A DNA stretch of 64,000 nt from Flavobacterium sp. JAS (GTDB lineage: Bacteria > Bacteroidota > Bacteroidia > Flavobacteriales > Flavobacteriaceae): positions 186,001 to 250,000 of the forward strand of contig NZ_JAJMOX010000009.1 of assembly GCF_020991455.1 (NCBI RefSeq), written 5' to 3'. This document shows positions 58,672 to 64,000 of the stretch, one piece after another (within the stretch, counting starts at the first letter, position 1; every line of letters starts with the position of its first letter). Below the pieces are notes generated by a model. It was not told the origin of the DNA. It ran no database searches and saw only the letters and a program-made list of their open reading frames with translations. A program made the translations under genes and the position numbers.

Positions 58672-59622
58672 ATGCTCGACATTCAAAATATTTCTTTTTC
58701 GTATACCGAAAACCCTGTTATAAAAAACGTTTCTTTTACTATAAATAAAGGCGATAACATTGCCATTATAGGCGAAAGTGGCTGCGGAAAAAGTACACTT
58801 CTTAAATTAATGTACGGCTTATATGATTTAGATGAAGGCAAGATTTTTTATAATGAAAAGGCTATTCTAGGTCCAAAATATAATTTAATTCCCGGAATGC
58901 CTTATATGAAATATTTGGCTCAGGATTTTGATTTGTCTCCTTTTGAAACTGTTGCCGAAAATGTTGGGAAGTTTCTTTCGAATGGTTTTGCAAACATGAA
59001 AAAACTTCGTGTTCAGGAATTATTAGAAATGGTAGAAATGGAATCATTCTCTAATGTAAAAGCAAAGTTTTTAAGTGGAGGACAACAGCAAAGAGTAGCC
59101 TTGGTAAGAGTTTTGGCATTAGAACCGGAAGTGATTTTACTCGACGAACCTTTTAGTCAAATTGATGCTTTTAGAAAAAATGCTTTACGCCGAAATTTAT
59201 TTCGATATTTAAAACAAAAAGGGATCACCTGCATCATCGCAACACACGATAGCACAGATGCTTTGTCATTTGCAGATGAAGCGATTGTAATGCGAAACGG
59301 AGAAATTATCGTTAAGGATAATCCAACAAAAATTTACGAAGATCCGGAAACTAAATATGTAGCGTCACTTTTTGGAGAAGTAAATGAAATTGCAACACAT
59401 TTGCTAGTTCCTTATGAAGATCAAATGCATAAAACTTTGGTGTATCCACATCAGTTTAAAATGGTTACAGACTCTAGTTTGCCAGTAAAAATCAGAAGAA
59501 CCTATTTTAGAGGAAATCATTTTTTAATTGAAACCGTTTATAAAAGACAACTCGTGTTTTTTGAAAGTGAAATCGATTTGCCTCTTGAGCAGGAAATTTT
59601 CTTAGGATTGAATTATCTGTAA
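58672..59622 (+). CDS. Lone ABC transporter ATP-binding protein
   Basis: ATPase of 316 residues from the ATG at 58672; the in-frame start at 58651 lies inside the promoter. Walker A is GESGCGKSTLLKLM near residue 36, the signature LSGGQQQRVALVR, Walker B EVILLDEPFSQIDA and the H-loop IATHD. After the ATPase core a C-terminal extension (about 235-316, including VYPHQFKM) looks like a TOBE-type regulatory domain, as in PotA-like importers. No permease or binding protein is adjacent, so the transported substrate is unknown. The stop codon is joined to a dispersed repeat. Confidence 0.88.
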   Translation: MLDIQNISFSYTENPVIKNVSFTINKGDNIAIIGESGCGKSTLLKLMYGLYDLDEGKIFYNEKAILGPKYNLIPGMPYMKYLAQDFDLSPFETVAENVGKFLSNGFANMKKLRVQELLEMVEMESFSNVKAKFLSGGQQQRVALVRVLALEPEVILLDEPFSQIDAFRKNALRRNLFRYLKQKGITCIIATHDSTDALSFADEAIVMRNGEIIVKDNPTKIYEDPETKYVASLFGEVNEIATHLLVPYEDQMHKTLVYPHQFKMVTDSSLPVKIRRTYFRGNHFLIETVYKRQLVFFESEIDLPLEQEIFLGLNYL

Positions 59623-59657
59623 ATTAGACAATGTGTCAATTAGATAATTAGATAATT
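59621..59657 (+). repeat. Stop-codon-linked AATTAGATAATTAGATAATT repeat
   Basis: Begins inside the stop codon region of the ABC ATPase gene and reads (A)AATTAGACAATGTGTCAAT followed by two TTAGATAA units. The same text, with one or two changes, occurs in reverse complement at 32253-32290 at the end of the AhpD-like gene, in the same orientation relative to the gene. Confidence 0.7.
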
Positions 59658-59676
59658 CTTTTTTAATGCTCTAAAA

Positions 59677-59714
59677 CAACAAACCCGATAGTCTTTAAAC
59701 TATCGGGTTTGTTG
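59677..59714. terminator. Perfect 16-bp bidirectional terminator
   Basis: Arms 59677-59692 and 59699-59714 are exact reverse complements (CAACAAACCCGATAGT) with a 6-nt loop. It lies between the convergent ABC ATPase and S9 peptidase genes. Confidence 0.85.
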
Positions 59715-59734
59715 TATAAATATTCTCTTGTAAA

Positions 59735-62146
59735 TTAGTTTTTTAAATACTTTTCTAGAAACTGATCTTGTTCCCAAAGTAAATGTAGAATGTTTTCTTT
59801 GGCCACATAGCTATGTGATTCTTTAGGTAAAATTACCATTCTTGCCGGAGCTCCTAGACCTTTTAGAGCTTGAAAATAACGCTCAGTCTGCAAAGTAAAG
59901 GTTCCTGGATTATTATCAGCTTCCCCATGAACTAATAAAATTGGAGTTTTCATTTTGTCCGCATTCATAAAAGGAGACATTGCATTGTAAACCTCCGGAA
60001 CTTCCCAGTAATTACGTTGCTCACTCTGAAAACCAAACGGAGTCAGAGTTCTGTTGTAAGCACCACTTCTTGCAATTCCACACGCAAATAAATTAGAATG
60101 CGTTAATAAATTAGCCGTCATAAAAGCTCCATAAGAGTGTCCGCCAATTGCTACCTTTTTGCGATTAATATAACCTAAAGCATCAACGGCATCAATTGCA
60201 GCTTGGGCATTGTCTACTAATTGCGACATAAAATTATCGTTTGGTTCTGTAGTACCTTCTCCAATAATAGGGAAAGCGGCGTCATCAAGAACCACATATC
60301 CTTTAGTTACCCAATAGACAAAAGATCCATAATAAGGAAAAGTAAATTCATTTGAGTTTTGAGTCGATTGACCCGCACTGTTTCTGTCTTTATATTCAGC
60401 AGGATAAGCCCAGATTAATAAAGGCAATTTCTCTTTTTTTGCTTTATCATAACCAGCGGGAAGATATAAAGTTCCCGAAAGTTCCAATCCGTCCTTACGT
60501 TTGTATTTGATCACTTCTTTGCTAACATCTTTGATACTTTCAAACGGATTTTTGAAGGCAGTAATTGGTGTTACACTGTTTTGTTTTTTAATATTTCTGA
60601 AATAATAATTTGGATATTCACTCTTAGATTGAATTCTAACTAAAACTTTACCAGATTTAAAATCTTCAATTTCCAATAAATCTTCTTTTTTATCTTTAAA
60701 CGAAGAGGTATAAATACGTTTTGATTGTAATGTTTTTAAATTGAATTCATCTATAAAAGGGAACTGCCCGTTTTTAGTATATCCTTCACCAATTCGGTAA
60801 GTATTGTCTTTTTCGATAGCGAGAACATACTTGTTGTATGCATTTTTTCTGGTTTCGAAAATTCCAGGATCTGAGTAAACATCTTGTTGATTTCTATCCG
60901 TAATTACTTTTGCCTGCTGACTTGGATTTGAAGGATTAATCAAATAGGTTTTGGTATTACGAGTGTCGTACCACTCATCAGTTACAAAGGCAATATTATC
61001 ATTTCCCCAAACGATCTCAGAGTAACGCTGAGGTGTTTTTACCATTGAAGTTGCATCAGCTGTAAAAGGCGCGTCCCAAAGAAAAACTTCATCTCTAAAA
61101 TCAACTTTGTTAGCCGGATCTCCTTCGTCAAGCGCTGTAACATAAGATAAGGTTGCTGGCTTGTCATCTCTCCAGGTCATTTCTCTTTTTCCTTTTCGAA
61201 CCGCCATAAAACCTTTTGGTATAATTTCGTTTAACGGAACTTCATTAACCGTTTTAATTTCTTTTCCTCTGGCATCATAAACAATTGTTCTAAATGGGAA
61301 TCTGTCTAATGGAACCACATAAGAAAATGGTTTCTGAATTGTAGTTAACATAATATAATTGCCGTCTGGCGAAATTCTTTCTCCAGCAAACATGGCAGCT
61401 TCTTTAAATAAAACGGCATTTCCGTTAATGTTTACTTTGTATAATTCAGATGTAATGATGTTTTCGAAATTAGCCTCATCATTTTTGTTTTTCAACATAT
61501 CAGGATAGGTTCTGTTTTGAGATTTTTCTCCCGAAGTGTTTGAAATAATTGGTCCGGTTGGTAAATCTTTTTTAGAATCTAAAAGAGGTTTTCTATCCTT
61601 TGGAAGCATTTTTACCAAAATAGTTTCATTGTCTAAAAACCAGGTGAATGGATTCCCTAAGTTTGCATTTACAGTAGCTTCTGTTAGTTTTGTGGCTTGT
61701 GCCGATGCAACATCCAGAACCCAAAGTTCTACACCAGAAGTTGTAGTATGCGAAAACAAGATTTTCTTGTCATTTGGAGACCAAAGAATATTGCTTATTT
61801 TAGGATTATTTGGCAAACCGGTAACTTGTATTTCGTCTTTGTCACTTACCTTTCTTAATTTAAGATTGATGATATAAGTAACGGTACTCGAAATGTTCGT
61901 AACAGGATTGATTCTTAAACCTCCCAAACGAAGTTCCTCCTGATTTAAGTCTTCTAATGTTTTGTAGGTACTTCTGTATAACAAGAGCATATTTTCTTTT
62001 TTAGTATCCATTGATACTGTCGGAGCCCTTTGATAATCGGCCAAATCCAGAATAGATTTAGATGGTTTTTGGTAGGTTAAGTTTTCTTGGGCAAAAGCAA
62101 AGAAACCAATATTTAAAAATAAGAATAATGTAACCTTTAATTTCAT
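59735..62146 (-). CDS. Secreted S9 family (prolyl oligopeptidase) peptidase
   Basis: An 803-residue exported serine peptidase. After a signal peptide (VTLFLFLNIGFFAFAQ), a beta-propeller of WD/PD40-like repeats (about 60-520; for example NILWSPNDKKILFSHTTTSG, ERISPDGNYIML) precedes the alpha/beta hydrolase domain. The catalytic Ser lies in IGGHSYGAFMT, the Asp in HGEADNNPG and the His in KESHSYVAKEN. Length and order match dipeptidyl or glutamyl aminopeptidases of the S9 group. It is probably periplasmic and involved in peptide use. Divergent from fabH. Confidence 0.92.
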   Translation of the reverse strand: MKLKVTLFLFLNIGFFAFAQENLTYQKPSKSILDLADYQRAPTVSMDTKKENMLLLYRSTYKTLEDLNQEELRLGGLRINPVTNISSTVTYIINLKLRKVSDKDEIQVTGLPNNPKISNILWSPNDKKILFSHTTTSGVELWVLDVASAQATKLTEATVNANLGNPFTWFLDNETILVKMLPKDRKPLLDSKKDLPTGPIISNTSGEKSQNRTYPDMLKNKNDEANFENIITSELYKVNINGNAVLFKEAAMFAGERISPDGNYIMLTTIQKPFSYVVPLDRFPFRTIVYDARGKEIKTVNEVPLNEIIPKGFMAVRKGKREMTWRDDKPATLSYVTALDEGDPANKVDFRDEVFLWDAPFTADATSMVKTPQRYSEIVWGNDNIAFVTDEWYDTRNTKTYLINPSNPSQQAKVITDRNQQDVYSDPGIFETRKNAYNKYVLAIEKDNTYRIGEGYTKNGQFPFIDEFNLKTLQSKRIYTSSFKDKKEDLLEIEDFKSGKVLVRIQSKSEYPNYYFRNIKKQNSVTPITAFKNPFESIKDVSKEVIKYKRKDGLELSGTLYLPAGYDKAKKEKLPLLIWAYPAEYKDRNSAGQSTQNSNEFTFPYYGSFVYWVTKGYVVLDDAAFPIIGEGTTEPNDNFMSQLVDNAQAAIDAVDALGYINRKKVAIGGHSYGAFMTANLLTHSNLFACGIARSGAYNRTLTPFGFQSEQRNYWEVPEVYNAMSPFMNADKMKTPILLVHGEADNNPGTFTLQTERYFQALKGLGAPARMVILPKESHSYVAKENILHLLWEQDQFLEKYLKN

Positions 62147-62412
62147 AATTTGAATTTTAGGGGTTTGGAAAAGTGGTATTCATAAATGTTTGTCTAAGGT
62201 AGTTTACTCTTGTTACATTATTATATGTTATTTTTCATACTTTTCATTGTTTTGGGGCAAAAACTGGTTTTTTAGAATAGAACTTACTTTAATAAGATGT
62301 ATAATTAAATTATATTAAATTGCTAATTACGAAAAAAAGAGTAATTTGTACCCTTATGTTTTAAACAATACTTAAATTTGTAATCCAAATTTTTAACAAA
62401 TAATAAAAGAAT
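62147..62412. promoter_or_regulatory. Divergent promoter region of the S9 peptidase and fabH
   Basis: AT-rich, no gene. On the + strand a TAAATTTG -7 box lies at 62373-62380, 32 nt before the fabH ATG; no -33 element is at the usual distance (a TTTG at 62345-62348 is 24 nt away). No clear signal was found for the peptidase side. Confidence 0.35.
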
Positions 62413-63420
62413 ATGTATCATTCAAAAATAGCGGGCTTAGGATATTATGTTCCTTCAAATGTTGTGACCAACGATGATTTGTCTAAGATTATTGATACCA
62501 ATGACGAGTGGATTCAGGAGCGAACTGGAATTCAAGAGCGCAGACATATCATTCGTGGAGAAGATACCACGACAACAATGGGAGTAAAAGCAGCTAAAAT
62601 TGCTATAGAACGTTCTGGCGTTGCCAAAGAAGATATTGATTTTGTAGTTTTTGCTACATTAAGTCCTGATTACTATTTTCCAGGACCTGGAGTTTTAGTG
62701 CAACGTGATTTAGGATTAAGAACTGTAGGAGCATTAGATGTTAGAAATCAATGTTCTGGTTTTGTTTATGCTATTTCTGTTGCAGATCAATATATCAAAA
62801 CCGGAATGTATAAAAACATTTTGGTAATTGGTTCAGAAGTGCATTCAACAGGATTAGACATGACAACTCGCGGACGTGGAGTTTCGGTAATTTTTGGAGA
62901 TGGAGCAGGAGCGGCAGTTTTAAGCCGTGAAGAAGATTTGACAAAAGGAATTTTATCTACGCATTTGCATTCAGAAGGACAACATGCAGAGGAATTAGCT
63001 TTGCAGGCGCCTGGAATGGGAGCACGTTGGGTAACGGATATTTTAGCAGATAATGATCCGAACGACGAAAGTTATTATCCTTATATGAACGGACAATTTG
63101 TATTTAAAAACGCAGTAGTTCGTTTTGCTGAGGTAATTAATGAAGGTTTAGAAGCAAACGGTTTACAAGTTTCAGATATTGATATGTTGATTCCGCATCA
63201 GGCAAATTTGAGAATCTCGCAATTCATTCAGAACAAATTCAAATTGAGAGACGACCAGGTTCATAACAATATTCAGAAATACGGAAATACAACCGCAGCA
63301 TCTATTCCAATTGCTTTAACAGAAGCTTGGGAACAAGGAAAAATCAAATCAGGAGATACAGTTGTTCTGGCTGCTTTTGGTAGTGGTTTCACTTGGGCAA
63401 GTGCAATTATCAAATGGTAA
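62413..63420 (+). CDS. fabH: 3-oxoacyl-[acyl-carrier-protein] synthase III
   Basis: Condenses acyl-CoA with malonyl-ACP to start fatty acid synthesis. 335 residues, thiolase fold. The catalytic triad is Cys114 in RNQCSGFVYA, His262 in IPHQANLRI and Asn292 in YGNTTAASIP. GIQERRHI near residue 40 and the C-terminal GSGFTWASAIIKW are family marks. It is not beside other fab genes; a second FabH copy elsewhere in the genome would not be unusual for Flavobacterium, so it may serve branched-chain primers. A hairpin terminator follows. Confidence 0.93.
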   Translation: MYHSKIAGLGYYVPSNVVTNDDLSKIIDTNDEWIQERTGIQERRHIIRGEDTTTTMGVKAAKIAIERSGVAKEDIDFVVFATLSPDYYFPGPGVLVQRDLGLRTVGALDVRNQCSGFVYAISVADQYIKTGMYKNILVIGSEVHSTGLDMTTRGRGVSVIFGDGAGAAVLSREEDLTKGILSTHLHSEGQHAEELALQAPGMGARWVTDILADNDPNDESYYPYMNGQFVFKNAVVRFAEVINEGLEANGLQVSDIDMLIPHQANLRISQFIQNKFKLRDDQVHNNIQKYGNTTAASIPIALTEAWEQGKIKSGDTVVLAAFGSGFTWASAIIKW

Positions 63421-63447
63421 TTTAATTTGATCTTACATTATATTTAG

Positions 63448-63477
63448 AACCTGCTCTGTTTTGGAGCGGGTTTTTTT
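63448..63477 (+). terminator. Terminator of fabH
   Basis: Stem AACCTGCTC / GAGCGGGTT (one T-G pair), 7-nt loop and a T-run, 28 nt after the stop. Confidence 0.8.
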
Positions 63478-63483
63478 ATATCC

Positions 63484-63635
63484 AATTGGCAAGCCTTCGA
63501 CTTCGCTCAGGATGACACTTAGGGTAATTAGAAAAAACTTGGACCTTGTTGAGGTTGAGGGTTCAAATTTAATTAATATTTTTGTTCTGAAATACTATTG
63601 TTAGTGCGGTTGCTTCGTTCCTCGCAATGACAAAT
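63484..63635. repeat. Dispersed CTTCGACTTCGCTCAGGATGACA-type repeats
   Basis: The fabH-cutC space holds CCTTCGACTTCGCTCAGGAT (63491 onward, followed by GACAC) and, about 110 nt later, GCTTCGTTCCTCGCAATGAC (63611 onward). Both are sharply more GC-rich than the surroundings and look like interspersed non-coding elements seen in many Bacteroidota. No gene is present before cutC. Confidence 0.55.
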
Positions 63636-63647
63636 AATTTTATTAAA

Positions 63648-64000
63648 ATGAAAAAAAATCAACTAGAAATAGCGTGTTTTAATTACGAATCAGCTATAAT
63701 TGCTCAGGAAAATGGTGCTGATCGAATAGAACTTTGTGAGAATATAAAGCTCGGTGGAACAACTCCTAATTATATTCTAGCGCTAAAAGTAAGAGAGAAT
63801 GTATCGATAAAAATGCATGTGATCATAAGACCTCGCGGCGGAGATTTTGTTTATACAGATGAAGAGTTTATAGAAATGAAACAAGACATTAAACAATTTA
63901 AGAAATTAGGTGTTGATGGTTTTGTTTTCGGAATCTTAAAACCAGATGGAAGCGTTAATAAAAAGCGAAACAAAGAATTAGTCAATTTAGCAAGTCCGCT
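63648..64000 (+). CDS. cutC: CutC family protein, partial (runs off the window)
   Basis: The first 117 codons of a CutC-type TIM-barrel protein. Visible family sequence: LEIACFNYESAIIAQENGADRIELC, GGTTPNY, the conserved HVIIRPRGGDF (His and Arg of the active-site region), then FKKLGVDGFVFGIL with DG following. The ATG at 63648 follows an A-rich leader. CutC was linked to copper tolerance in Escherichia coli, but the biochemical role of the family is unsettled. The remaining half lies beyond base 64000. Confidence 0.87.
   Translation, partial: MKKNQLEIACFNYESAIIAQENGADRIELCENIKLGGTTPNYILALKVRENVSIKMHVIIRPRGGDFVYTDEEFIEMKQDIKQFKKLGVDGFVFGILKPDGSVNKKRNKELVNLASP

Overview
The window is typical of the genus Flavobacterium (Bacteroidota). 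The DNA is AT-rich, the genes are closely packed, and promoter -7 boxes fit the TAnnTTTG pattern. The genes point the same way: a PorV/PorQ-type barrel, DUF4105, DUF4369, DUF5362 and DUF5808 proteins, a mevalonate-pathway HMG-CoA reductase and a type I IPP isomerase. The species assignment is inference; no rRNA or other marker gene is present.

Region 1 (1-26930) is one long, co-directional surface-polysaccharide cluster. Its genes overlap or sit a few bases apart, apart from one 189-nt gap near 20.8 kb. It holds an acyltransferase of the NeuD/PglD type, a five-bladed beta-propeller protein, eight family-2 glycosyltransferases (two of them tandem paralogues), a WbsX-type protein, a GT11 fucosyltransferase-like protein and four GT4 enzymes. 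Two further probable glycosyltransferases are of unrecognised family. A neuA-neuB-neuC set makes and activates a nonulosonic acid, probably N-acetylneuraminic acid. An MBOAT acyltransferase with an SGNH-like partner and a CatB-type acetyltransferase probably decorate the glycan. A Wzy-like polymerase/ligase and a WcaJ-type initiating phosphoglycosyltransferase close the cluster. No flippase, chain-length regulator, export gene or recognisable sialyltransferase is in the window, so part of the locus probably lies to the left of base 1.

Region 2 (26932-41626) is mostly core functions: DUF4105 and PorV-like envelope proteins, phosphatidylserine synthase, a membrane-anchored GH25 lysozyme, LptB, an AhpD-like protein, TatC, a KdsD-type isomerase, RecQ, a flavoprotein, a quinone reductase and a cupin. 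Region 3 (41627-42433) lacks an intact gene and carries a decayed IS200-type transposase. Region 4 (42434-64000) holds a secreted aminopeptidase P, exported MsrB-MsrA, Idi, QueD, a peroxiredoxin, ManA, a duplicated tRNA-Thr with its own promoter and terminator, HMG-CoA reductase, several lipoproteins, a patatin, HtpG, an OmpA-like protein, a lone ABC ATPase, an S9 peptidase, FabH and the start of a CutC gene that runs off the right edge.

Intergenic spaces contain many strong hairpin terminators and several families of short dispersed repeats. I found no CRISPR array, prophage, intact insertion sequence or obviously new defence system. The least ordinary items are the nonulosonic-acid polysaccharide locus with unassigned transferases, a RecQ without its zinc cysteines, an SGNH protein that may lack its catalytic Asp, and a repeat family joined to gene stop codons.
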